This document shows positions 44,310-53,134 of a DNA stretch of 58,117 nucleotides, piece after piece; the first letter of the stretch is position 1, and each line of letters opens with the position of its first letter. The notes under the pieces were generated by a model, which saw nothing but the letters and a program-made list of their open reading frames with translations, was not told the origin of the DNA and did no database searches. Location: contig JAHFDA010000012.1 of the NCBI GenBank assembly GCA_023249225.1, positions 1 to 58,117 of the forward strand, given 5' to 3'. The position numbers and the translations under genes are program-made. The DNA comes from a bacterium. Its GTDB lineage: Bacteria > Margulisbacteria > Marinamargulisbacteria > JAHFDA01.

Positions 44310-45878
44310 ATGCACGCACTCAAGCCCTTTATCGAAGCCCAGTGTCAAGAACTATGCGGTTATACGCTGACAACAGCGGTACTCGAAGTACCACCCGATC
44401 CTACGTTGGGCGACTTTGCCAACAAAGCCGCCTTTGCATTGGCAAAGCAGCGCCGCATGGCTCCGCCTAAAATCGCCGCAGAACTGGCGGAGCAGTTGCG
44501 TGCCGCAGCACCGGAGTGGCTGGCAGATGTTTCGGCGACCGGTCCGTACATCAACCTGCGCTTGTCGGATGCGTGGCTAATGGAACAGCTACAGGCCGAA
44601 ACCTGGGCGGGCACGGAGCCTGCGCCAGATTCAGTGGCTTGGTTGCTGGAATACGTTTCGGCCAATCCCACCGGCCCCCTGCACATTGGTCACGCGCGCT
44701 GGGCGGCGGTGGGGGACAGCCTGGCGCGCTTGCTGACGTATGCAGGAGAGCGCGTGCAGCGGGAGTTTTATGTCAACGATGCCGGTATGCAGGTGGCCAA
44801 CCTGCGCCGCTCGGTCGACGCCGTGCGCGCCGGAAAACCTGTGCCCGAAGACGGCTACCACGGAGACTACGTCAAGGAACTGGCGCAGCAGACCGCCGAC
44901 CCGGTGGGCCTGATGCTGGCCGAGCAACGCGAAACCCTGCATGGCGCAGGCGTGGAGTTTGATGTGTGGTTTTCGGAACTGGACTTGCATCGCAGCGGCG
45001 CGGTAGAAAAAGGTCTCGAACGTTTACGCCAGGGCGCTTTCACATTTGAACACGAAGGCGCCCTCTGGTTCCGCTCCACCGCCTACGGCGACGACAAGGA
45101 TCGCGTGCTACGCAAATCTGACGGCAGCCTGACGTATTTTGCCGCCGACATTGCCTATCACCTCAACAAACTCGAACGTGGCTTTGGGCGTCTGGTGAAT
45201 TTATGGGGCGCCGACCACCACGGCTACATCAAGCGCGTGGATGCCGCTGTGGCCGCCTTGTCCCAAAGCCTCGGACGGCCTTACGCGCCCGGCGAGACGC
45301 TGCATGTACTCCTCGGCCAGCTCGTAAACCTTTTCCGCAACGGCGAGCCGGTGCGCATGAGCAAACGCACGGGAGACATGGTCAGCATGCAGGAAGTCAT
45401 GGACGAGATCGGCGTCGACGCCCTGCGCTATCTACTCATTCGCAAGCATCCCAACACGCACATGGACTTCGATTTGGCCAAGGCCGTGGAGCAAAGCCCG
45501 GATAATCCGGTCTACTACGTCCAATACGCCTATGCCCGCCTCTCATCCATTTTGCGCAAAGCCTCGGTAGGGGCAATTCATGAATTGCCCCTACAATTAC
45601 CACAACCATTACATCCCTCCGAACGTGCCGTGATCCTTAAAGCGCTGCAATGGCGCGATGTGGTGGCCGAATCCGCCGCCTTGCTCGAACCACAGCGCAT
45701 TTGCACATTCCTGGAGGAACTTGCGGTGCTCTTGCACGTCTTCTATCACGACTGCCGCGTCATCGACGAAGCCGATGCCCCGCGTACGGCCTTCCGACTG
45801 GCGCTGGTGCAAAAGTGGCAAGGGCTTTTTCGGACGGGTCTGGAACTATTGGGGGTCAGCGCTCCGGAACAAATGTGA
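44310..45878 (+). CDS. argS: Arginyl-tRNA synthetase with an in-frame palindrome insertion
   Basis: This enzyme charges tRNA-Arg and is normally essential. Class I signatures are present: PLHIGHARWA (HIGH motif) and VRMSKRTGD (KMSKS-like). The C-terminal DALR anticodon-binding domain starts with YYVQYAYARLSSILRKA. Directly after this helix, ten codons (VGAIHELPLQ) come from a perfect 28-base palindromic repeat, which keeps the frame and leads into SERAVILKALQWRDVV. The total length of 522 residues is slightly short for the family. As it is probably single-copy, I infer the insertion is tolerated. Confidence 0.96.
   Translation: MHALKPFIEAQCQELCGYTLTTAVLEVPPDPTLGDFANKAAFALAKQRRMAPPKIAAELAEQLRAAAPEWLADVSATGPYINLRLSDAWLMEQLQAETWAGTEPAPDSVAWLLEYVSANPTGPLHIGHARWAAVGDSLARLLTYAGERVQREFYVNDAGMQVANLRRSVDAVRAGKPVPEDGYHGDYVKELAQQTADPVGLMLAEQRETLHGAGVEFDVWFSELDLHRSGAVEKGLERLRQGAFTFEHEGALWFRSTAYGDDKDRVLRKSDGSLTYFAADIAYHLNKLERGFGRLVNLWGADHHGYIKRVDAAVAALSQSLGRPYAPGETLHVLLGQLVNLFRNGEPVRMSKRTGDMVSMQEVMDEIGVDALRYLLIRKHPNTHMDFDLAKAVEQSPDNPVYYVQYAYARLSSILRKASVGAIHELPLQLPQPLHPSERAVILKALQWRDVVAESAALLEPQRICTFLEELAVLLHVFYHDCRVIDEADAPRTAFRLALVQKWQGLFRTGLELLGVSAPEQM
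45567..45594. repeat. Perfect 28-bp palindrome inserted within argS
   Basis: The arm GTAGGGGCAATTCA (45567-45580) is followed directly by its exact reverse complement (45581-45594). Its first base is the first base of an argS codon and the repeat is read as VGAIHELPL, with the next codon giving Q. From memory, this peptide appears at odd places in many bacterial proteins because this repeat is widespread. A different palindrome family interrupts etfA in this window. Confidence 0.92.
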
Positions 45879-45958
45879 CGCCGGGAGCGCCGAAAAAGTT
45901 CTACGCCGCCTTTGACCCTGATTTTGAAATTTGCCCTTGATGACACCGATACATATAT

Positions 45959-47116
45959 ATGCTGCTTCAACATCGAACCGCCTTTAACACTGGCTTTTTC
46001 GCCCTGGCCTTATGCGCCGGGTGTAGTAACGACCAACAATTTATCGGACAGCTCGATGCTCCGGCTTCGAATCTGGACGACGTGCTTTACGCCGACCCTT
46101 TGCTCGTCCTCAACGGGAAAGATCCGGACGGAAAATCCGAGCTTGTGGTCATGGATCTGGCGGGCGACCTGATCATGCCGGAAATCGCTCTGGAGGATTT
46201 AGAGTATAGCCTTACCGAAACTACCAGCTACCATCTTTACGCCGACAACCTGACCTTGTTTCAGGATCGTTACGTGCTAATAACCGGATACCTCCTGTAC
46301 GCAGTCGACACACCGCTGATCGAAGTGGTGGATCTGGATCAAGCAGATGCAACGCCGTACCGCATTACGCTGCCATTTGACGCCAGCGAAACCGTACTGG
46401 GAGTCCAGGCGGTCAATGATGCGCTTTATGTTCTCACGGCCACGGCGGGAGCCTACATCGATAACGTTCGGTTTTACGACGATGGCATCTATCAACTGCA
46501 CGACTACGATATCCGCGTATACACCCTGGCTTTGGACGGAACCATCAGTCTGGTCTCGGCGCAAACATTGTCTGGCATAGAGGCCTTTGGAAAGGAGACC
46601 CGGCAGGACTACGACTGGGGAACCGGATTTTCGCTGTATAAAACCCGCGCGCCCTATCTGGGCATGGTACATTTCATGAAGACGCTCGACGCTCCAAACC
46701 ACATGGATCATACGTTTTACTTTTTTGACACCACGGATCCCAACTTGGGCTGGCAGGAATATTCCCATACCGGTTTTGAAAATACCGTCCTGCACAACGA
46801 AGTGGACTATTACTATCCCGACGATGGTCTTTATTCCAAAATTCATGACGACGCCATGGCAGAACCTTACGTCTATTCCTGCGGTCGGCTGACGATGGAC
46901 TGGGAGGATCTCAACGGCGGTGCCGAAGACATCGACGCTCTGATTGAGGTTCCTGACGCCTGTGTGGTCAGCGCCTGGAGTTACAATCCGGATCAAATCG
47001 TGACTTTATACGCGTCCGATGGCGAAATTGTTTTAGATCGGTATATCGATTCCGCCGGAGTTGAACATCCCTTGCCACTCTACGGGGAGGTCGCGTTACT
47101 ATGGAAGCAACCTTGA
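45959..47116 (+). CDS. Tandem-family lipoprotein 1
   Basis: A 385-residue predicted lipoprotein with lipid-attachment region ALCAGC, after which the family motif CSNDQQF begins. It shares with the next three genes a central DxNGD/AGD-type segment, a YYPDDG motif near residue 285, a later pair of cysteines (SCGRL and DACVV) that could form a disulfide, and an ending GEVALLWK. Predicted to be mostly beta structure, perhaps a propeller. It may begin the operon: TTGAAA (45924-45929) and GATACA (45948-45953) could be -35 and -10 boxes. No ribosome-binding site is obvious. Confidence 0.82.
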   Translation: MLLQHRTAFNTGFFALALCAGCSNDQQFIGQLDAPASNLDDVLYADPLLVLNGKDPDGKSELVVMDLAGDLIMPEIALEDLEYSLTETTSYHLYADNLTLFQDRYVLITGYLLYAVDTPLIEVVDLDQADATPYRITLPFDASETVLGVQAVNDALYVLTATAGAYIDNVRFYDDGIYQLHDYDIRVYTLALDGTISLVSAQTLSGIEAFGKETRQDYDWGTGFSLYKTRAPYLGMVHFMKTLDAPNHMDHTFYFFDTTDPNLGWQEYSHTGFENTVLHNEVDYYYPDDGLYSKIHDDAMAEPYVYSCGRLTMDWEDLNGGAEDIDALIEVPDACVVSAWSYNPDQIVTLYASDGEIVLDRYIDSAGVEHPLPLYGEVALLWKQP

Positions 47117-48222
47117 ACCTTCTGCAAGCCCGCCGCTGCGCCGTTTCAAATCGTTTTGCGTTGTCGTTCCGCTTATCGGCTACCTTGCTTCTGCTACGCT
47201 GCAGCAGTGACCAGAATTTTATTAGCGCTGCCCCCAACGATTATGCCTCGCTCGATGATGTAATCGCCACAGCCCCCTTGTTGGCTGTGGTCGGAGAGAA
47301 TGCTTCGGGCGCCAATGAACTGCTTATCATGGACCTGAACGGCGATGAGGTCGCCGGACAAGAATACGTTTTGTACGGTTACTCAACGGACTACGCTTTT
47401 GCCATCACGGACGGATACCCGCACATCATGCAAGTCTTCCAGAACCAATACATCCTGTTGGCCGCTCCGGCGGGCAATCATACGCCCGCAAGTCTGTGGG
47501 TCGTTGACTTTGAGAACAACCAGATCATGACGCCCATCGAACTCGATTTCCCGTCCGGGCAGGAATGGATCGGATTCAGCGTACTCGACGATGCCATCTA
47601 CGCCGTCACGCTCGACGGCCACGATTGGTTTACCACGTATAGCGTAGACCTGACGGGCAACATGCAACAGATTGCACGCCAGCATATTTCCGGACCCAAT
47701 CGGGAATTCGATGACAATATGATCGCCGTGGTCGGAACCCGGCAGCCCTACATCAGTCTTATGCGCGTAAAAGATGCGGTCGACAGCATTCCGACCAACG
47801 GGTTTTACTTTATGGACACGAGCGCCAATGCGCCATCCTGGCAGTCCTACACCAGCGGGTACGAAGACACAGATATGTATGGCTACCCCGGCTACTATTA
47901 CCCCGACGACGGAATATTTGGCTATGCCATTTCTGCTTCGGACGGATATGCCGAAACGCTGTTGTGCGGTGACCGTTCGATCACCATGCAGGACAAAGCC
48001 CTGGGATATATTCGCGTCGATCCTGTTTTTAACGAAGCCGGAGCCTGCATCATGAGCGGCGGCTTGAACGAGAATACAGGTGGATCCAATATGACGCACC
48101 GCGACTATGTCATCCGCCTGTACGCCAGCGACGCCTATATGGAACTAAACGGTTTTAACACGACCGATGGACAGCAGCAGCCCATGCTGACGTCCGGCGA
48201 CGCTGTGTTGATATATAAGTAA
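47101..48222 (+). CDS. Tandem-family lipoprotein 2
   Basis: A 373-residue paralogue of the neighbouring lipoproteins, with the motif CSSDQNF after a Leu-rich signal (LLLLRC), MDLNGDEVAGQ, YYYPDDG, the paired cysteines LLCGDR and GACIMS, and the ending SGDAVLIYK. It overlaps gene 1 by 16 bases and has GGGGAGG about 10 bases before the ATG. It is more divergent than genes 3 and 4. Function unknown. Confidence 0.82.
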   Translation: MEATLNLLQARRCAVSNRFALSFRLSATLLLLRCSSDQNFISAAPNDYASLDDVIATAPLLAVVGENASGANELLIMDLNGDEVAGQEYVLYGYSTDYAFAITDGYPHIMQVFQNQYILLAAPAGNHTPASLWVVDFENNQIMTPIELDFPSGQEWIGFSVLDDAIYAVTLDGHDWFTTYSVDLTGNMQQIARQHISGPNREFDDNMIAVVGTRQPYISLMRVKDAVDSIPTNGFYFMDTSANAPSWQSYTSGYEDTDMYGYPGYYYPDDGIFGYAISASDGYAETLLCGDRSITMQDKALGYIRVDPVFNEAGACIMSGGLNENTGGSNMTHRDYVIRLYASDAYMELNGFNTTDGQQQPMLTSGDAVLIYK

Positions 48223-48264
48223 TCTAGCTAGAACAACTCTGAAATCCGCATTGGCCAGACTCGA

Positions 48265-48270
48265 TATATA
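48265..48270 (+). promoter_or_regulatory. Possible -10 box before tandem lipoprotein 3
   Basis: TATATA ends 7 bases before the ATG at 48278 and only 1 base before an in-frame GTG at 48272. No ribosome-binding site is seen. If used as a promoter, it would give a leaderless message starting at the ATG. No good -35 box is visible. Confidence 0.35.
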
Positions 48271-48277
48271 AGTGACC

Positions 48278-49441
48278 ATGCTTTTTTACCATACCATTGC
48301 CTTGCGTCCATCCAGTCTTGGCTTGCTGATGGCCCTGTCGTTTGCAGGCGCTTGCGGCAGTGATCAGGGATTTACTGGTTCTGTCGGAACTTTTGATTCA
48401 CTCGACAGTATCCTCGGCCAGGATCCTTTACTGGCCATTGTGGGCCGCTACGTTGACGGCGATGGAGAACAGGTGGATTACGCTCTGCACATCGCCGACT
48501 TGAATGGCGACTTGGTTCCAGACGGAACACAGTATCCCGAATATCCCGCTCTTTTGACCTACGGATCTTCGTATCCCGAAAGTGCCGACAACCTCTACGT
48601 TTTTCAAAACCGTTATGTGGTTCTTACGGGCGTGGGACGATGCAATGCCCGTGTGCTCAAAACCTTCGACCTGAACGCATGGAATTGGCTGGAACCCCTG
48701 ATGCTCAACCTGTCCGAAGATGAACGGGTACTGGGGCTTAGCCCACATGCCGACGCGCTTTACATGGTCACGGCTCAACCGGTGGCGGATTTGGGTTGGA
48801 TAGACTCCGATAATTACTATATAAATTTTAAACGTTATGACTACGACATGCGTGTTTATGATGTCAATCTTCTGGATCAAGACATCCAGGAATTATCCGT
48901 TGTGCGGATGCGAGGCGTGGATACGGAGACTATAGCGAATGCCGACGTAAGCTGGGGCAGCTTATACGCCTTGTTTCAAAGCCGCGACCCGTACATCGGA
49001 CTCATCCACAAGGGTTCCGAAATCGGCGAAAACAATGACACATATTTTTTCAACGTGAATCACCCCGAAGATGAATGGCAATTTCAAAGCGTTATTGACA
49101 TAGGCGCCTATCACGGGCAGTTTGACTATTACCATCCCGATGACGGCTACTATGTGGCAATGTACAACGATGCCCAAATATATTATTTATGCGGCAGACT
49201 GACGATTACCGGAAGATTCGGTTCAATGACTGACATCGACCCGCTGGTAGACACGGGCAGCACCTGCATGATCTACGAGTATTCCGTCGTTAACGAACAT
49301 CTTATCTCCGATGTTTCGCTGTATGCTTCGGATAGCAACATGACCATCGGCCACCTGACGGCGCAAGACGGAAGCACGGTTGAGATGCCCAACTATGGCG
49401 AAGCGGCCCTGATTTGGAAAAGCAGGGAGGGAGATCAATGA
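48278..49441 (+). CDS. Tandem-family lipoprotein 3
   Basis: A predicted lipoprotein with signal ending FAGAC and motif CGSDQGF. It contains FDSLDSILGQDPLLAIVGRYVDG, DLNGDLVP, YYHPDDG, the cysteine pair YLCGRL and STCMIY, and the ending GEAALIWKS. Large parts are nearly identical, at DNA level too, to the following gene, so the two are recent duplicates. An alternative GTG start at 48272 is possible. Its stop overlaps the next ATG by 4 bases. Function unknown. Confidence 0.85.
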   Translation: MLFYHTIALRPSSLGLLMALSFAGACGSDQGFTGSVGTFDSLDSILGQDPLLAIVGRYVDGDGEQVDYALHIADLNGDLVPDGTQYPEYPALLTYGSSYPESADNLYVFQNRYVVLTGVGRCNARVLKTFDLNAWNWLEPLMLNLSEDERVLGLSPHADALYMVTAQPVADLGWIDSDNYYINFKRYDYDMRVYDVNLLDQDIQELSVVRMRGVDTETIANADVSWGSLYALFQSRDPYIGLIHKGSEIGENNDTYFFNVNHPEDEWQFQSVIDIGAYHGQFDYYHPDDGYYVAMYNDAQIYYLCGRLTITGRFGSMTDIDPLVDTGSTCMIYEYSVVNEHLISDVSLYASDSNMTIGHLTAQDGSTVEMPNYGEAALIWKSREGDQ

Positions 49442-50610
49442 AACCTTTGCAGCTTCGGCACAGCGCCATGCCTGCACGATGGACTACCCTTGCTTTCTTG
49501 GCTATGGCAGCTTGCGGCAGCGACCAAAATTTCACTAGTCCCGTTGGAACTTTCGATTCACTCGACAGTATCCTCGGTCAGGATCCTTTACTGGCCATTG
49601 TGGGCCGTTATGTCGATGGAGAGGATTACACCGAAACTTATGTTTTGGATATTATCGATCTCAATGGCGATCTTGTTCCAGAGGGCATTCAGTATCCGCA
49701 ATATCCCGCTTTTCTGGTGAACGGATCTTCGTATCCCGTAGGTGCCGACAACCTGTACGTTTTTGAAAACCGTTATGTGGTTCTGGCGGGCGTGAGGCTA
49801 TCCAGCGAAGGCAATACCAATGTGCTCGAAACCTTCGACCTTAATACGTGGGACTGGCTAGAACCTCTGGCGCTAAACCTTTCCGAAGATGAACGGGTGC
49901 TGGGACTTAGCCCGCATACCGACGCGCTTTATATGGTCACGGCTCAACCGGTGGCGGATTTGGGTTGGATAGAGTCCGACAATCCCTATACGTATTTCAA
50001 GCGTTATGACTACGACATGCGCGTTTATGCTGTCAATCTTCTGGATCAAGACCTTCGGGAATTATCCGTTGTGCGCATGCGCGGTGTGGAGGCTTTGGCG
50101 GCTGCCAGCGCAAGCAAGGGCAGCTTATACGCCTTGTTTCAAAGCCGCGACCCATACATCGGCCTCATCCACAAGGGTGATGAAATCGGCGAAGACAATG
50201 ACACATATTTTTTCAACGCGAATCACCCCGAAGATGAATGGCAGTTTCAAAGCGTTATTGTAGGCGGTTATGCGGGCCAGTTTGATTACTACTATCCCGA
50301 CGACGGCTCCTATGCGGCGGATAACGGTGCTGAACCGCCTTATTATGTTTGCGGCGGGCTGACCATTTACGGTGAACCCGATTCCGGAAACGTGGCCGAC
50401 ATCGACCCGCTAGTGGGCACAGGCAGCACCTGCATGACCTACAAGGAGGAGTCCGAAGATAACGGATGTTCTATCGCCAATGTTTCGCTGTATGCTGCGG
50501 ATAGCAGCATGAGCATCGGCCACATGACGGCGCAAGACGGAAGCACGGTTGAAATTCCCAACGAAGGCGAAGCGGCCCTGATTTGGAAAAGCACGGAGGA
50601 AAATCAATGA
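49438..50610 (+). CDS. Tandem-family lipoprotein 4
   Basis: A close paralogue of gene 3: signal ending AMAAC, motif CGSDQNF, the same FDSLDSILGQDPLLAIVGRY block, DLNGDLVPEG, YYYPDDG, cysteine pair YVCGGL and STCMTY, and ending GEAALIWKS. The start was set at 49438 (not the upstream in-frame ATG at 49414) because GGGAGG lies about 6 bases upstream and the ATGA overlap with the preceding stop is typical here. Its stop overlaps the start of gene 5 in the same way. Confidence 0.88.
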   Translation: MKPLQLRHSAMPARWTTLAFLAMAACGSDQNFTSPVGTFDSLDSILGQDPLLAIVGRYVDGEDYTETYVLDIIDLNGDLVPEGIQYPQYPAFLVNGSSYPVGADNLYVFENRYVVLAGVRLSSEGNTNVLETFDLNTWDWLEPLALNLSEDERVLGLSPHTDALYMVTAQPVADLGWIESDNPYTYFKRYDYDMRVYAVNLLDQDLRELSVVRMRGVEALAAASASKGSLYALFQSRDPYIGLIHKGDEIGEDNDTYFFNANHPEDEWQFQSVIVGGYAGQFDYYYPDDGSYAADNGAEPPYYVCGGLTIYGEPDSGNVADIDPLVGTGSTCMTYKEESEDNGCSIANVSLYAADSSMSIGHMTAQDGSTVEIPNEGEAALIWKSTEENQ

Positions 50611-51797
50611 ACACCCTGCAACTTCGACGGAGCGCCATGCCCGCACGCTGGACTGCCCTTGCCTTCTTTGCTCTGGTCGGCTGCAACATCGAAAACAATA
50701 TCGATAACTACACCCCGCCGCTCGAACTAAACGGCGATGATCCCGGTAATGGCAGTGGCTTTGATTTGGGAGCGCTGGCGGGTATTCCAGATTTCCGCAT
50801 TGCGTTTGTGGACTATCACGACAACGAACAGTATCTGCGCGGCGTCAACAAACTCATTAACCTGACGCACTCGCTGGAAATTCCGGTTGCAAGCTATGGC
50901 CACATCACGCACGCCATGCCCTGGCTGGAAGCGGACGGCACCCTGTCCTTTTACGATCCATATATATTGGTCACCCACGACAGCCCCAGCGCGCTACTGC
51001 CCGTCACCGACCAGGTCGATGGAACGATGTATCGTTCTGTACTCAAAGCCAGCATGGTCGACGAAACGGTCGCGGTACTGTTGACCGCAGATGACTTTAC
51101 GACCTTTGATATCGATCCCGAAACAGCGGAACTCGAAACCCTTGATCCTGCCACAATCGAATTTGGCCCGGCACTTGCGCTTGGGGACGACTGGGGCGTG
51201 TTCGTCTATTCAGGCGGAAGCATCTACGTATACAGCGATGTGTCCGGTGAGCAAAAGCTGACCACACTCGACATGCTCGGCCAGCAGTACGAAGTCGCAT
51301 CGGTCGGACTAGGTGCTTCGTTTAACGAGGTCCTTATCGCCAGTCAGGGAGACGAATGGTACGTGCACAGCTTCAACCTGCTCGACCAGAGCCTGACCGA
51401 AAAATATCACACCGACGATGACTACGATGTCTTTTTGGCCTCAACGCTGCTCGACGATTCCGGAAACCTGACGGGCGACATCGGTTTCATCTCCAGTACC
51501 CAGCACAGCAACTCCGCCGACACCACCGCTGAGATCATGAACGGGGACGAGTTGTTTGCCACCAGCGCCTTTACCAGTGGCGGCCTTGTGGCCCAGGACG
51601 ACACGGTGTTCGTCAACGAGCTCAACGACGACGACGATACGGCCCAGTGGGTGTTGCACTACGTGGCCTCGACCTCGGGCAACGGAAGCAATTTGGCCAA
51701 CAACTGGGACACCGTCACCATCGACCGCTATTACAACGTGGTGACTCCCAAAAAGTTTTTGACCCTTGATCTGATGTTCTTTCCGGAGTTTGAGTAA
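50607..51797 (+). CDS. Tandem-array lipoprotein 5 (divergent)
   Basis: A lipoprotein with a clear lipobox (ALVGC). Its signal region (NTLQLRRSAMPARWTALAFF) is clearly homologous to gene 4 (KPLQLRHSAMPARWTTLAFL). The mature part is different: it lacks the SDQNF, YYPDDG and ALIWK motifs and the cysteine pair. Repeated short strands (VAVLLTADDFTTFDI, WGVFVYSGGSIYVYSD, TAEIMNGDELFATS) suggest a beta-propeller. So the export signal was duplicated, or converted, onto another protein, or the gene diverged strongly. GGAGG lies upstream of the ATG, which overlaps the preceding stop. Confidence 0.82.
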   Translation: MNTLQLRRSAMPARWTALAFFALVGCNIENNIDNYTPPLELNGDDPGNGSGFDLGALAGIPDFRIAFVDYHDNEQYLRGVNKLINLTHSLEIPVASYGHITHAMPWLEADGTLSFYDPYILVTHDSPSALLPVTDQVDGTMYRSVLKASMVDETVAVLLTADDFTTFDIDPETAELETLDPATIEFGPALALGDDWGVFVYSGGSIYVYSDVSGEQKLTTLDMLGQQYEVASVGLGASFNEVLIASQGDEWYVHSFNLLDQSLTEKYHTDDDYDVFLASTLLDDSGNLTGDIGFISSTQHSNSADTTAEIMNGDELFATSAFTSGGLVAQDDTVFVNELNDDDDTAQWVLHYVASTSGNGSNLANNWDTVTIDRYYNVVTPKKFLTLDLMFFPEFE

Positions 51798-51829
51798 ACG
51801 CGTAAGCGACTTTTTTAGCAGTCCCAAGC

Positions 51830-51835
51830 TATAAT
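51830..51835 (+). promoter_or_regulatory. Consensus -10 box before purB
   Basis: A perfect TATAAT ends 6 bases before the purB GTG, so the predicted transcript begins at the start codon. No ribosome-binding site lies in the six bases. The -35 region is weak. The arrangement is the same as before gshA. Confidence 0.5.
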
Positions 51836-51841
51836 CACCCC

Positions 51842-53134
51842 GTGATCGAACGTTACAGTCGGCCGCAAATGGCCAATATCTGGACCCTGAAAAACAAGTT
51901 CCAGCGCTGGCTGGATGTTGAAATCGCTGCTTGCGAAGCCCAGTCCGAAATGGGACGCATTCCGGCGGCAGCGCTACAGGTCATCAAGAGCCGGGCCGCT
52001 TTTGATGTACAGCGCATTGATGAAATTGAAAAAACCACCCAACATGATGTGATTGCGTTTTTAACCAGTGTGGCCGAAAAAGTAGGCCCGGAAGCGCGCT
52101 TTATCCACCTGGGATTAACCAGTTCAGATGTGGTGGATACGGCATTTTCGCTGGTGTGCATGCAAGCCACGGATCTTGTGCTCGAGGAAATTGACCGGCT
52201 TTGCGCCGTGCTCAAAAAACGTGCGCTGGAATTTAAAAGTACGCCCTGCATGGGCCGCACACATGGCGTGCATGCCGAGCCCATGACTTTTGGCATGAAG
52301 CTGGCTCTGGCTTATGCCGAAATGGGCCGCAGCCGCCAGCGGCTGTTAGATGCGCGTCAGAGCATTGCGGTTGGAAAGCTTTCGGGAGCAGTGGGCACGT
52401 ACTCCAATATGGATCCCGAGGTTGAAAACGCAGTGTGCCGCAAACTGGGGTTACAGATCCTGCCGATTTCTACACAGATCATCCAACGCGACCGGCATGC
52501 CCAGCTCATCAGCGCGCTGGCCATTCTGGCAGGCAGTCTGGAACGCCTTGCAACCGAAGTCCGCGGACTGCAAAAGACCGAATGTGGCGAAGTTGAGGAA
52601 CCCTTTGGCGCAGGCCAAAAAGGCTCCTCCGCCATGCCGCATAAAAAGAACCCCATTATCTGCGAACGCATTACCGGTTTGGCGCGGGTGTTGCGGGGTT
52701 ACGCATTGGCGGCGTTTGAGAACCAGTCTTTGTGGCACGAACGCGACATCAGCCACTCAAGCACCGAGCGGGTTATTTTTCCGGATGCCTTTACGTCCAT
52801 CGATTACATGCTGGCCAAAATGACTTGGGTCATTGAAGGCTTGGTGGTTTATCCGCAGCGCATGCTCGAAAATATTGACGCTCTGGGAGGCCTGGTATTT
52901 TCGGGTCGCCTCCTGGTGACCTTGGCCGAAGCCGGCATGACGCGTGACGAAGCCTATGCCATGGTGCAGCGCCACGCCATGGAAGCGCGCAAGGGAGGCC
53001 CCACCTTTAAGGCCCGCGTGCAAGGCGATATGGACATCCGCCGCAAACTGACTCCGCAGATTCTTTCTTCGATATTCTCGCTACAGGATTACATTAAGCA
53101 CGCGCCAGCCATTGTGGAACGTGCCGTGAGGTGA
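51842..53134 (+). CDS. purB: Adenylosuccinate lyase
   Basis: This enzyme splits adenylosuccinate and SAICAR in purine synthesis. The superfamily signature is GSSAMPHKKNPI near residue 262. Other motifs are TSSDVVDTA, MGRTHGVHAEP with the catalytic His and QSLWHERDISHSSTERV. The length of 430 residues is normal. The GTG start follows a TATAAT by 6 bases. Its TGA stop is formed by the first copy of the palindromic repeat at 53131. Confidence 0.96.
   Translation: MIERYSRPQMANIWTLKNKFQRWLDVEIAACEAQSEMGRIPAAALQVIKSRAAFDVQRIDEIEKTTQHDVIAFLTSVAEKVGPEARFIHLGLTSSDVVDTAFSLVCMQATDLVLEEIDRLCAVLKKRALEFKSTPCMGRTHGVHAEPMTFGMKLALAYAEMGRSRQRLLDARQSIAVGKLSGAVGTYSNMDPEVENAVCRKLGLQILPISTQIIQRDRHAQLISALAILAGSLERLATEVRGLQKTECGEVEEPFGAGQKGSSAMPHKKNPIICERITGLARVLRGYALAAFENQSLWHERDISHSSTERVIFPDAFTSIDYMLAKMTWVIEGLVVYPQRMLENIDALGGLVFSGRLLVTLAEAGMTRDEAYAMVQRHAMEARKGGPTFKARVQGDMDIRRKLTPQILSSIFSLQDYIKHAPAIVERAVR

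Noticed and set aside
46277-46996. Minus-strand frames inside the lipoprotein array (also at 47383-48099)
   Set aside because: They are antisense to frames with conserved lipoprotein motifs and lack start signals.
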